DNA of 64,000 nucleotides from NCBI GenBank assembly GCA_020723325.1, contig DYJD01000025.1, positions 1 through 64,000 on the forward strand, in the 5' to 3' direction. How positions within the stretch are numbered: the first letter of the stretch is position 1; each line of letters begins with the position of its first letter. This document shows, piece after piece, positions 51,774-59,797 of the stretch. Origin of the DNA: Desulfosudis oleivorans (GTDB lineage: Bacteria; Desulfobacterota; Desulfobacteria; Desulfobacterales; SURF-7). Made by a program: the position numbers and the translations under genes. The notes beneath the pieces were generated by a model. The model was not told the origin of the DNA, did no database searches, and saw only the letters and a program-made list of their open reading frames with translations.

Positions 51774-52922
51774 TCAAATCCGCTCCAAATCCTTGAGCCA
51801 TCTGCCTTCCTGGTCTCGGGGATGGTTTCTTGCCGATTCTCCCAAAGGTTCAAAATCCGCTGCCGCGAATACGAAAAACCACTTTTTCATGGGCTTGAAA
51901 TCATCCTTGAACCGCAGCCGGTATTTTTCATTGCGAGCTTCCGGAATTCTGGATGTGATCAGACGCGGCAAGTCCTGACGGAAATCCGCTGGGGCAAGGC
52001 CCTGTTCGGCCCGTATTTGATTCAAAGCGACTTCCACAATCGACGGTGAAAAGTAGACCTCATCGCCGAAACAAAACCCATCAAAGCCCATGCAGGTGAT
52101 TTGGGTACGAAGGACTGCGATAAATTTTTCTTTGGAAAACCAGGCGTCCCATTGGGTGTCATCCAATTCCAGACTATTTTGGGGATCTCCGTCAGTTTCT
52201 GGAGGACAAATAGACTGACCCGCACCAATCGTTTGATCTTCGACAGAAACCCGGGCCAGTTCTTTTCGTCTTGCGATCCGATCTGCCTGGACCAGGACAG
52301 GCAGAATCGGATTGTTGGAGGAAAATTTTTTCAGTCCGTAATCCGCGTGGTGCAGCCTGACTGCCTCCACAATCTGTTCCCGGTCGCGCAACTGGCCGAT
52401 GCGTTTTTGCAGCCACACCGCACCGGTATAGGAATGGGGCATGTTCGCAATGGACGCCGACGGATGCTTGCCCATGTCATGGAAAAGGGCGGCGAGGAGG
52501 ATCTTACCCGCATGCATCTGAAAGTCGTTCTCTTTTGCCCGTAACAAATCCACCGCTTCCCGAGCAACGGTCAGGGAATGATCCAGCAAGGTTATCCGGC
52601 TAAGAACCCGGTATTGTCTCGGGGTTTCTGAATCGGCGGCGGCTATGGAGGAACATGACTCCAGACTCTCGATTTCCAGGAGCAGAGCTTGAATCGCCTG
52701 GAACATGGGCGCTGTCATGGTACTCCGAAATGGCCGCACATATTCCAGCCAAAAATTTTCAATGTCTTGGTTTTCAAAAACCGGATCAGCGCCGGAACGA
52801 GGGGCGTCCTGGTCTTTTATGGCCCCTTGATCTTCCGGCCGTTCCTGCCAAAAGGCCCGGGCAAGATCGCCCAGCCGGATCTGCCTTGGGGTTTTGGACC
52901 CTCCAAACAAATTGAATTTCAT
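51774..52922 (-). CDS. Second HD-domain protein
   Basis: A 382-residue soluble protein related in layout to the HD protein at 25200: SRITLLDHSLTVAREAV, LLAALFHDMGKHPS and VRLHHADYGLK give the HD metal site; the C-terminal half (YFSPSIVEVALNQIRAEQGL) may be a winged helix as in TraI_2 proteins. It lacks the membrane helix of the first. Either could be the relaxase. It follows the small gene at 52950. Confidence 0.65.
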   Translation of the reverse strand: MKFNLFGGSKTPRQIRLGDLARAFWQERPEDQGAIKDQDAPRSGADPVFENQDIENFWLEYVRPFRSTMTAPMFQAIQALLLEIESLESCSSIAAADSETPRQYRVLSRITLLDHSLTVAREAVDLLRAKENDFQMHAGKILLAALFHDMGKHPSASIANMPHSYTGAVWLQKRIGQLRDREQIVEAVRLHHADYGLKKFSSNNPILPVLVQADRIARRKELARVSVEDQTIGAGQSICPPETDGDPQNSLELDDTQWDAWFSKEKFIAVLRTQITCMGFDGFCFGDEVYFSPSIVEVALNQIRAEQGLAPADFRQDLPRLITSRIPEARNEKYRLRFKDDFKPMKKWFFVFAAADFEPLGESARNHPRDQEGRWLKDLERI

Positions 52923-52949
52923 TGCGACCTCCTTCTTGTCTTTTTCCTG

Positions 52950-53375
52950 TCAGATTTTTTCCGGATTCCCGCCTGTGTTCACCGTCTCCTTGTTTTCTTC
53001 ATCTTTTTCACCCAGCACTTGCATCAACGCCCTGGGGGTCCTGTAACGCACATTGGTGAGCCGGCAGATCTCGGCAACGATCCGGTGGAGTTGCACCAGG
53101 GCCTCGTTATAGGCGTTCAGCAGCGGCAGGGCCTCCTCCGGCGTCAGGGTGATCATGATGCGGTTGCGGAGACGCCGGATTCCCTGATCCGCATACCGGG
53201 CAAGATCCGTGAGCGGATAGGTGTCCGGGGTGTTGTGCAGAATGACCCGGGCGTTTCTTTCCTTGGCCAGTTCCACATAGTCGGTTTTGGTCCTCGGCCC
53301 CTTGGGTTCCCCCGAACCGACGGATATCGCTGATTTCTTGGTCTTTTCACCGGTTGTGAGCGTTTCTTTGGGCAT
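52950..53375 (-). CDS. Small basic protein, operon leader gene, unknown
   Basis: A 141-residue protein, Lys/Arg-rich N-terminus, then helices (YVELAKERNARVIL, YNEALVQLHRIVAEICRLT). No family recognised. It is first in the 39-53 kb transfer operon, 84 bases after promoter-like element copy 5, next to an HD relaxase candidate, so a relaxosome accessory role is possible. ATG follows GAAAGGAGGGAATTTTGAG. Confidence 0.65.
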   Translation of the reverse strand: MPKETLTTGEKTKKSAISVGSGEPKGPRTKTDYVELAKERNARVILHNTPDTYPLTDLARYADQGIRRLRNRIMITLTPEEALPLLNAYNEALVQLHRIVAEICRLTNVRYRTPRALMQVLGEKDEENKETVNTGGNPEKI

Positions 53376-53458
53376 CTCAAAATTCCCTCCTTTCGCGTTT
53401 ACTTGACGACGTGTGTATTACTGAAAATAAACGGGCATCATTTTTCGCACCCTTCATT

Positions 53459-53482
53459 CCCATAATAAACAGGCGGTCAAGC
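53459..53482 (-). promoter_or_regulatory. Promoter-like element, copy 5 (main transfer operon)
   Basis: CTTGACCG, four bases, TTTATTATGG on the minus strand: 22 of 24 consensus bases. It sits between the divergent transfer operon and the NusA-like gene, 84 bases before the first minus-strand gene and 10 bases before the plus-strand ATG. Confidence 0.6.
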
Positions 53483-53492
53483 GGAGGCGGAT

Positions 53493-54251
53493 ATGATTTT
53501 TGAAAGGATCGAAGATCACGAAAAATCGGCGAAAACAGTCGAAGGTTTACCCGCAACAACCCAACAAGCCCTGGCCTTGTCCATCGAAAACGCCGCCCGG
53601 CGCTTTTACCAGGTATCGGACTGCCTGGTGGATATAGAGCTGCGGACCATCAACCTCGTGTTCCAGATGCCCCGGCATCAACGGATCATCGAGCAGCTTG
53701 GTTTAATCGACCAGGTCCTGGCCGATGATATCCTGCCGGTGACGCTGAAGCTGGCGGCCCTGCCGAAAACCGTGAAGGCCGCCGCCTGGTTGCTGTTTCC
53801 GGAGACGCTCCGGGAATTGCAGATCAGAGACGTGTTTTCCATGTGGAAAAGACAAGCCCGGCAGATCATCAGCGGCGCCATCCGTAGACGCCTTTCGGAC
53901 CATGTGGAAGTGGATCTGAACGGCGCCGTGGGCATCCTGCCTCAAAACGCCTGGGTCCCGACCGAAACGCACCTGTATCACCCCGGGAGCGTAATGTTTT
54001 TCCAGGTTTCGGCTGTGAAACGCAGTCCCAGTCACGTTTTCATCCGTTTGTCCCGGTCTTCGATAAATCTGCCTGCCTTGTTGCTGGAATTTTATCTGCC
54101 CATGCACAAGTTCGTCTGCATGCGGCGATTCATCGGACAAAAAAGCCTGGTCCGCACAAACGCCAAGGTCTGGGACAAGGATGTTATCCGTGTCCGCGAG
54201 AAAGTCAGCCGGGAATTGCTGGGCGAAATCATCGAACTGCGACCGTTTTAA
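53493..54251 (+). CDS. NusA-like S1/KH transcription factor
   Basis: A 252-residue protein. Residues about 122-190 read as an S1 domain of the NusA type (QIISGAIRRRL, VEVDLNGAVGILPQ, ETHLYHPGSVMFFQVSAVKR, VFIRLSRSSINLPALLL), including the NusA-like ILP..-W-P and LSR segments; a KH-like stretch follows. The N-terminal 110 residues are compatible with a diverged NusA N-terminal domain (LALSIENAARRFY). NusA controls pausing, termination and antitermination. Housekeeping NusA is about twice as long, so this is an element-specific short relative. First of five plus-strand control genes; GGAGG lies five bases before the ATG. Confidence 0.6.
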   Translation: MIFERIEDHEKSAKTVEGLPATTQQALALSIENAARRFYQVSDCLVDIELRTINLVFQMPRHQRIIEQLGLIDQVLADDILPVTLKLAALPKTVKAAAWLLFPETLRELQIRDVFSMWKRQARQIISGAIRRRLSDHVEVDLNGAVGILPQNAWVPTETHLYHPGSVMFFQVSAVKRSPSHVFIRLSRSSINLPALLLEFYLPMHKFVCMRRFIGQKSLVRTNAKVWDKDVIRVREKVSRELLGEIIELRPF

Positions 54252-54342
54252 ACGCAACCGTTCGGAATCAATATCAACCTTGTTTTCAAAACAGAAAGGA
54301 ATCCTAAAAATGAACGCTCCCAATCCTCAAGGAGGACCATCC

Positions 54343-55485
54343 ATGGCGAATAATAAAAAATTCGGCCGGGATCTTTCCATCGCCGCAGGCAACCCGTTTA
54401 TCCCCTACAAGATCTTTTTCGGCGGCTACTTACCGGAGCCGATCATGGAATCCACCACCCTCACCGCCACGGAAAAAGTCTGCTGGGCCAAGCTCAACCA
54501 GTTTTCCGGCAAGAACGGTTTTTGTTACCCATCCCTCAGTCTGATGGCCAAATCCATCGGCGTGTCGGTCCGCCAGGTCATTCGGGTATTGAACGGCCTG
54601 GTGGAAAAAGGGTTTATCCAGAGGAAAACACCCAATGACAGTGAAAAAGGCCAATACCAGTCAACTTGTTATTCTTTCTTGTGGCATACCAATTTCGACG
54701 ATGCTGTGCTGATGGATCAGGACAACTCGTCGGACAAAATATCCATATCTGTGGCCACTTCAAATGACCATGCCATGAATAACGCCACCCCTTCTGTCAT
54801 CGGTATTATGCCCCCTTCTGACATGGATGCCATTAAGGCCCCTGGCCGGAACATGTATGTCAGTACCCCTCCTGATGCAGATGTCATACCCCCTCCTGTC
54901 ATAAACGTCACCCACCCTCCTGACACCTGTGTCAGGCACCCTTCTGTCATGGATGGCACACGAAATGGATCATATATAAAAGAAAATATAGAAGTGGATC
55001 ATATGAAAAGGAAAGGGGAAGGGAATCCCTTAGGATTCCCTTCCCCTTTTTCTAGGAAAACCCCCTCCCAGCCCCTGACGGCTTTTGAAAAAGAAAAATC
55101 CGCCCTGCTGGAGCGATATTCCGACTCCCAACGGATCACCATCGAATTCGGTATCGCCGGCCTCAAGAAAACCCGTGCCAATGGAAACATTCCGGATGAG
55201 GTCCTTCTTACCGAGTTGCGGCGATGGAATGAAGTACCTGTGGAGCATGTCATCCAGGGGATTCGCTTGTATGTCGGCAGGAGATGCTATCTGCGCAAAA
55301 AGAACGAGCACTATCTATGGGGTATCATCCGGAATCTCTGCCGTTCGGCTTCCAAAGAGGAATCCGACCCGGATTACCAGCCCGAACCATTGCCTGTTCA
55401 AGATATCGAGGCTTTCACTACTATCCTGGAATGGCTCCAGGAAACCACAGGAGAAAATCATGATTCGATCGCTCAAGAGTTGTGA
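54343..55485 (+). CDS. Replication initiator-like helix-turn-helix protein with internal iterons
   Basis: A 380-residue protein. The N-terminal winged-helix (TATEKVCWAKLNQFSG, GFCYPSLSLMAKSIGVSVRQ, LVEKGFIQRKTP) is like phage and plasmid replication initiators; the C-terminal third is helical. Between them an eight-residue proline-rich repeat is encoded by DNA with 24-bp periodic repeats (54791-54950), followed by an AT-rich tract and a perfect hairpin, an origin-like layout inside the gene as in lambda O. Start set at 54343 after AAGGAGGACCATCC; an ATG at 54310 also has a fair site. Confidence 0.7.
   Translation: MANNKKFGRDLSIAAGNPFIPYKIFFGGYLPEPIMESTTLTATEKVCWAKLNQFSGKNGFCYPSLSLMAKSIGVSVRQVIRVLNGLVEKGFIQRKTPNDSEKGQYQSTCYSFLWHTNFDDAVLMDQDNSSDKISISVATSNDHAMNNATPSVIGIMPPSDMDAIKAPGRNMYVSTPPDADVIPPPVINVTHPPDTCVRHPSVMDGTRNGSYIKENIEVDHMKRKGEGNPLGFPSPFSRKTPSQPLTAFEKEKSALLERYSDSQRITIEFGIAGLKKTRANGNIPDEVLLTELRRWNEVPVEHVIQGIRLYVGRRCYLRKKNEHYLWGIIRNLCRSASKEESDPDYQPEPLPVQDIEAFTTILEWLQETTGENHDSIAQEL
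54791..54950 (+). repeat. Seven-unit 24-bp iteron array inside the initiator gene
   Basis: The decamer CTTCTGTCAT or close variants starts at 54791, 54815, 54839 (degenerate), 54869, 54893, 54917 and 54941. Spacing is 24 bp except one 30-bp step. Iterons of this kind bind the initiator; the repeat also encodes an eight-residue motif, so selection at either level is possible. Confidence 0.75.
54968..55010. other. AT-rich tract beside the iterons, possible unwinding element
   Basis: A run rich in ATATA/AAAATATA with two GATCATAT words lies directly after the iterons in otherwise GC-rich DNA. At replication origins such tracts are opened first. Predicted from composition and position only. Confidence 0.45.
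55012..55049. repeat. Perfect 17-bp inverted repeat within the initiator gene
   Basis: AAAGGGGAAGGGAATCC (55012-55028) pairs perfectly with 55033-55049 across a CTTA loop and is followed by T's. It could be a strand-initiation hairpin of the origin or an intrinsic terminator that limits transcription into the sigma, xis and int genes. Confidence 0.7.
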
Positions 55486-56071
55486 AGACAATTTGTCGAC
55501 CATGGATAAGGCTGAGAAAAACTACGGCCCGGCACCGAAAAACCGTCAACACGACATGGAAAACTTTGTGAAAGACCTGGAACCTGTCATCAAAGCCATT
55601 ATTCGGCGCTATCAGCCCCATATCCGGGGGTACGAATTTGAGGATTTGATGCAGGAAGGCTATGCCGCGGCCCTGGTGGCGGCCAAAGTCTGGAAACCCG
55701 AGCCCGGCAAGGCCGGTATCAAGCCCTGGGTATGGCTCATGATCAAATATAACTTCAACAGATTATCCCAAAAGACCCCACGCCATGAGGTCTTTTTCGA
55801 GGATCTCGACATGGAGATCGGCCCGGAGGAATACGAACAGGATCAGCTTGCCGCGGAGCGATCCGCCGAGGAAGACCGTGAAGAAATCATCGCAATGCTG
55901 TTTCGTTCCCTGCCGAAATACAGAAACTACCTTGAGGCCGTGCTGGAGGAAAGCCTGATCAATGCTGCAGCAGCCAGGAATCTTGGGCTCTCCAGGCAAC
56001 GGATCAACCAACTGCGAAATGAGGTTCGCAATCATATTTCGCGCCCTGAGAATAAGACATCCCCAAAATAG
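55460..56071 (+). CDS. RNA polymerase sigma factor, sigma-70 family, element-encoded
   Basis: A 203-residue protein with region 2 at about 40-105 (IKAIIRRYQPHIRGYEFEDL, MQEGYAAALVAAKVW, KPWVWLMIKYNFNRLSQ) and region 4 helix-turn-helix at about 143-195 (MLFRSLPKYRNYLEAVLEE, INAAAARNLGLSRQRINQLR). Region 1 and region 3 are absent or minimal, as in small alternative sigma factors. The ATG at 55460 follows AGGAGAAAATC and overlaps the initiator stop by 26 bases. It is the natural candidate to read the five-copy promoter-like element; that link is inferred. Confidence 0.78.
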   Translation: MIRSLKSCEDNLSTMDKAEKNYGPAPKNRQHDMENFVKDLEPVIKAIIRRYQPHIRGYEFEDLMQEGYAAALVAAKVWKPEPGKAGIKPWVWLMIKYNFNRLSQKTPRHEVFFEDLDMEIGPEEYEQDQLAAERSAEEDREEIIAMLFRSLPKYRNYLEAVLEESLINAAAARNLGLSRQRINQLRNEVRNHISRPENKTSPK

Positions 56072-56094
56072 CAATCAAAAAGGGATCATTGACA

Positions 56095-56451
56095 ATGCTG
56101 GAATGTAAAAATATACTCACCCCCGAGGAAGTCGCCCAGTATCTGCGCAAAAGCGTCAGTTGGGTCTATAAAAACGCCGAGTTACTGGGTGCGCGAAAGC
56201 TCGGAGGGTCCTTATTCTTCCCATCAAAGGAGGACCTATATGAGCATCTATTCGAAAAAAGGAAAGGGATGGAGGTACGACTTCACCCTGAACGGGAACC
56301 GGTATACAGAAGCCTGGTTCAAGACGAAACGCGAAGCCAATCTGGCCGAAGCAAAAAAAAGAGAGGAGATAGAAAATCCATTACCACCAATATCGAAAAC
56401 CCAGCCGGAATTGACTGGAACAGGCATCACCTTTTTGGGACTGGTGAATAG
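56095..56451 (+). CDS. xis: AlpA/Xis-type excisionase with long overlap into integrase
   Basis: A helix-turn-helix of the MerR/excisionase type fills the first 50 residues (ILTPEEVAQYLRKSVSWVYKN, ARKLGGSLFFPSKEDLYEHL). Such proteins direct integrase toward excision. The frame continues 70 codons past the integrase start, ending at 56451; the extra tail is basic and unlike other Xis proteins, so it may simply be frame left open by the overlap. Start at the ATG at 56095. Confidence 0.75.
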   Translation: MLECKNILTPEEVAQYLRKSVSWVYKNAELLGARKLGGSLFFPSKEDLYEHLFEKRKGMEVRLHPEREPVYRSLVQDETRSQSGRSKKKRGDRKSITTNIENPAGIDWNRHHLFGTGE

Positions 56452-57358
56452 ACGGCTTGACCATGTCAAGGCCTACAATAGCAAAAGGCACTATTCGGAT
56501 TATAAGTATATGGCGCGGAGATGGGCTAAAGAGTGGAAGCAGTTCGAGTGCGATGATATTCATACGGAGATGGTTCGCAAATATCTGCTCAAGCGATTGA
56601 AAGATAGATCCGCATTTACCGCCAATAAAGATCTAAGATATTTGAGAGCGCTCTTCAATTTTGCCATGCATCCCACTCGAGATTGGATTAAAACCAATCC
56701 AACCCGCGGTATTGAGTTTTTTCCGACGGAAAAACGGATCAAATATGTACCGTCAAAACAAGATGTGCTTCGGGTCATCATGGCTGCTGAACCGGAAACC
56801 CAGGATTATCTCTGGACCATTGCTCTGACAATCGGGCGCATGGGGGAGATCAATCGGCTGTGCTGGCAGGATGTCGATTTTGAAACCAGCAACCTGACGT
56901 TGTACACGCGAAAAAAGAAAGGCGGCCATTTGACACCCCGCCGAATTCCCATGACCGGCAAGCTTTTTGACATATTGTTCAGACGTTTCTCAAAAAGGGA
57001 TAAGGCAAAGCCATGGGTGTTTTGGCATCGGTATTGGCATCGTACGGACAGACAATGGATTGACGGTCCTTATCGTGACCGAAAAAGAGTAATGACGACC
57101 TTATGCAAAAAGGCCGGTGTAAAATATTTTCGTTTTCATGCCCTGCGCCATTTCGGGGCCACCATGCTGGATGCTGAGAAAGTTCCCATTGGAGCGATTC
57201 AACGCATCCTGGGTCATGAAAATCGGACGACAACGGAAATTTATTTGCATTCTGTGGGCGAAGGTGAAAAATACGCCATGGATGTTCTGGAGAAGGGTTT
57301 CAGTGAAAAGTCTCACACAGAGTCTCACACAGAAACAAAACTGGGTCAGACCATATGA
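56240..57358 (+). CDS. int: Tyrosine integrase of the ICE
   Basis: A 372-residue site-specific recombinase: arm-binding N-terminus (GWRYDFTLNGNRYTEAWFKT), core domain, and catalytic R200 (IGRMGEI), H300-x-x-R303 (HALRHFG), H326 (LGHENRT) and nucleophile Y335. Start at 56240 after AAGGAGGACCTAT. It ends 19 bases before the tRNA-Arg 3' fragment at 57378, the usual int-att arrangement. Confidence 0.93.
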   Translation: MSIYSKKGKGWRYDFTLNGNRYTEAWFKTKREANLAEAKKREEIENPLPPISKTQPELTGTGITFLGLVNRRLDHVKAYNSKRHYSDYKYMARRWAKEWKQFECDDIHTEMVRKYLLKRLKDRSAFTANKDLRYLRALFNFAMHPTRDWIKTNPTRGIEFFPTEKRIKYVPSKQDVLRVIMAAEPETQDYLWTIALTIGRMGEINRLCWQDVDFETSNLTLYTRKKKGGHLTPRRIPMTGKLFDILFRRFSKRDKAKPWVFWHRYWHRTDRQWIDGPYRDRKRVMTTLCKKAGVKYFRFHALRHFGATMLDAEKVPIGAIQRILGHENRTTTEIYLHSVGEGEKYAMDVLEKGFSEKSHTESHTETKLGQTI

Positions 57359-57849
57359 TCTAACCCATTGATATTTATGGCGCGCCTGAAGGGATTCGAA
57401 CCCCTGGCCTACGGATTAGAAGCCCAAATTTTTGTTTGATAAAAAATACAGTAATTAAAGCTAATTGATTCTCAGTCATATTTTTACTTCACTTTTGGTT
57501 TTATTTGAAACTCTTTTGAAAAATTTGACCTTGACGGGCACAATTTAGGCACAATGATTTGTGATCAGCGATCCAATCGCTAAAACTTAATCTTGCAAAT
57601 ATTTTCCACAAATTTTGGCTATACGCAGTATAAAATTTGGAATCCTGCACCATTCAGCTTCTTCTTTGATCACCAGACCGAAACTTGATAATCCGAGGCT
57701 TTTAAACATGGATTCGCTCCTTTTTGTGTTTATGCTATAATTGCCTCAGGTTCTCAATGATGTCAATAACCGTATGGCCGATTAAGTGCTTTGCCAGCAG
57801 GGGAGGCGCGGTAGGTATTGCGGCGTATATTTGCGCCCGCAAAAAAGGT
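57359..57849. other. Junction region between element and chromosome
   Basis: Contains the tRNA-Arg fragment (next entry) and about 425 bases without a convincing gene. AT-rich sequence 57425-57720 shows no tRNA 5' half. Codons on the minus strand near 57735-57830 read as a plausible protein end but have no start or motif. Confidence 0.5.
57378..57424 (-). tRNA. 3' fragment of tRNA-Arg(TCT), probable attachment core
   Basis: On the minus strand the sequence runs from the anticodon loop CTTCTAA through the T arm (GGGG-TTCGAAT-CCC) to acceptor CAGGCGC, discriminator G and encoded CCA. The D arm and acceptor 5' strand are missing, so this is only the last 47 bases, the segment duplicated when integrases use tRNA genes. 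The remaining tRNA should lie to the right but does not. Confidence 0.75.
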
Positions 57850-59775
57850 TTACTGTCGCATGATCCGCTCGTCACCGATCCGCAGGGTAAAACCGATTTT
57901 GTCCAGATAATCGAATACCGGCGCGCCCCCCCAGCGGCCATAGCCGAGGATTTCCGTGCTGTCCTTCAGGGTGATCCTGCCTTTGGTTTCTATTGCGGAT
58001 TTGATACGTTCCTTGATGACTTCAAGGGCCGCAGGAAGCAAAAAGCGGTTGTCCCGCAGCCGGATCAACTGGTTTGCGGCGGCGAGAAATTCAAGGCTTT
58101 TTTGAATTTCCGGTTTGTCCGGCTTTTGTTGATGGTGCTTCCAGAAGGAGTCGGCGCTGAAGGGCGACAAGCCGATTTGACGGGCGTGTTCCAGCAGCCT
58201 TTGAAGCATCTGTTCTTGTTCAGGCGGCAGTCCGGGCGGCATCCCGTTGTCGAAAAGGGGGTTGAGAAAACCTCCGTCGCCCTTTTTCAGTTTTTGGTCC
58301 CGGCACAGATCATTGATGACCGTTTGCAGGAACCGCGTTTCCAGGTCAGCGGGCAGATGGTCGGCGATTTCCTTTTCATTAATGCTTGTTTTCATGGGAT
58401 CACTTTGGAAGACCCTTTCCACCACCATTAAAACACGGGTTTTGAGCCCTTGCCAGGCTGCCGCATCCACGGCGCCCATGCCTTTGAGGTAAACAAGTGC
58501 GCCTTTATTCACACGCACATTGATCGCGGCCTCGAATTCCAGGCGCGACCAACCGGTTTTGGCGGACAAGTCCGAGGCCCCAAAAGGCCGGGTTTGATTT
58601 GGATGGAAGACCGAATCCAGGTAGGCCGGCAAGGCCCTGTTTTGCAAGGCCGATAGCAAAGGTATGATTTCCACTGATTGGGCCTTGCGATATTTCTTCG
58701 CCATCGTTTCCAAAATAACGCCGCCACCCAGGATCGTAGTGCGGTTCATCAGCGAGATGACAAAGGGGTCCCGGGGCATGACCGGCGCCGGCGTAGCCAA
58801 ACGGAACTGCACCAGACCCGTATCCCCCGGGCCGAGCGTTTCCCGCTCCATCATGACCGCCACGGCGTTGATGATTGCCGTGCCGACATGCAGCTTCAGG
58901 CGCGTCCGATTTTTCAAAACCAATGCGGCGTCGGCCAAAAGACGCAGTTCCGCGTTCAGAAGGTGGTGGGCGCAAGCGCCCTGGGGGGCGGTCAGGGCCA
59001 TGCCCCGCGCAATATTCTTTACCGCCACTTTATGCAGGTTGATGCCGACGCGGCGGCCCGGAAAAGCCTTTTGAATTTTTCGACCATGGGATTCCAGTGA
59101 ACGGGCACGGGTGGCGATACCGGCCGGTAGCAGTTGCAGCGTGTCGTCTTCGCATAGTTTTCCGGACAGAACCGTTCCGCTGACCACGGTTCCGAAACCT
59201 TTCAACACCCGCACCTGGTCGATCCACAAGCGGAAAGGCGCTTCGGAAAGCTTCATGCCCGGCTCTCCCGCCATGTCCTGAATCCGGTTGCGGATGGCTT
59301 GCAAGCCGGCCCGAGTCGGCGCGGAAAAGGGTAAAATCGGACAGCCCTCCAGAAAACTCCCCCGCAAGGTTTCCTCGATTTCCAGCATGGCGATTTCCAG
59401 GGTCTCCTGATCCACCAGATCGGTTTTGCTCAACACCACAAAACCCTTCCGCACCTGGAAAAAATTCAGGATTTCGAGATGCTCCCGGGTCTGGGGCATG
59501 ATGCCGTCATCGGCGGCCACCACCAGAATCGCCATGTCCACGGCACACAGGCCCCGGATGGTGTTTTTCAAATAGTCCGTATGACCGGGGACATCCACAA
59601 CGGCAATGGTGCCCTCAGATGATTCCATCAGGGGGGCGACGCCCATATCGATTGATAAACCCCGGAATTTTTCATCAGGTCTGCGGTCTGTATCTACGCC
59701 TGTGAGACAACGCACCAGGGAGGTCTTGCCGTGGTCAACGTGGCCGGCGATGCCGAGGGTGGAATAACGGTCCAT
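57850..59775 (-). CDS. selB: SelB, selenocysteine-specific elongation factor
   Basis: A 641-residue translational GTPase: GHVDHGKTS at 11-19, DVPGHTDYLKN, VLSKTDLV, then EF-Tu-like domains 2-3 and a C-terminal tail of winged helices that binds SECIS RNA. It delivers Sec-tRNA to UGA codons. Start at the ATG at 59775 after GGAAG. Directly downstream of the Sec tRNA gene, forming a selenocysteine locus on the chromosomal side. Confidence 0.95.
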   Translation of the reverse strand: MDRYSTLGIAGHVDHGKTSLVRCLTGVDTDRRPDEKFRGLSIDMGVAPLMESSEGTIAVVDVPGHTDYLKNTIRGLCAVDMAILVVAADDGIMPQTREHLEILNFFQVRKGFVVLSKTDLVDQETLEIAMLEIEETLRGSFLEGCPILPFSAPTRAGLQAIRNRIQDMAGEPGMKLSEAPFRLWIDQVRVLKGFGTVVSGTVLSGKLCEDDTLQLLPAGIATRARSLESHGRKIQKAFPGRRVGINLHKVAVKNIARGMALTAPQGACAHHLLNAELRLLADAALVLKNRTRLKLHVGTAIINAVAVMMERETLGPGDTGLVQFRLATPAPVMPRDPFVISLMNRTTILGGGVILETMAKKYRKAQSVEIIPLLSALQNRALPAYLDSVFHPNQTRPFGASDLSAKTGWSRLEFEAAINVRVNKGALVYLKGMGAVDAAAWQGLKTRVLMVVERVFQSDPMKTSINEKEIADHLPADLETRFLQTVINDLCRDQKLKKGDGGFLNPLFDNGMPPGLPPEQEQMLQRLLEHARQIGLSPFSADSFWKHHQQKPDKPEIQKSLEFLAAANQLIRLRDNRFLLPAALEVIKERIKSAIETKGRITLKDSTEILGYGRWGGAPVFDYLDKIGFTLRIGDERIMRQ

Positions 59776-59797
59776 AAATCTTCCCAAAAAATCGAGT

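Noticed and set aside
57735-57941. Minus-strand codons that read like a protein C-terminus after selB
   Set aside because: They overlap the selB end in another frame, with no start or known motif; insufficient to call a pseudogene.
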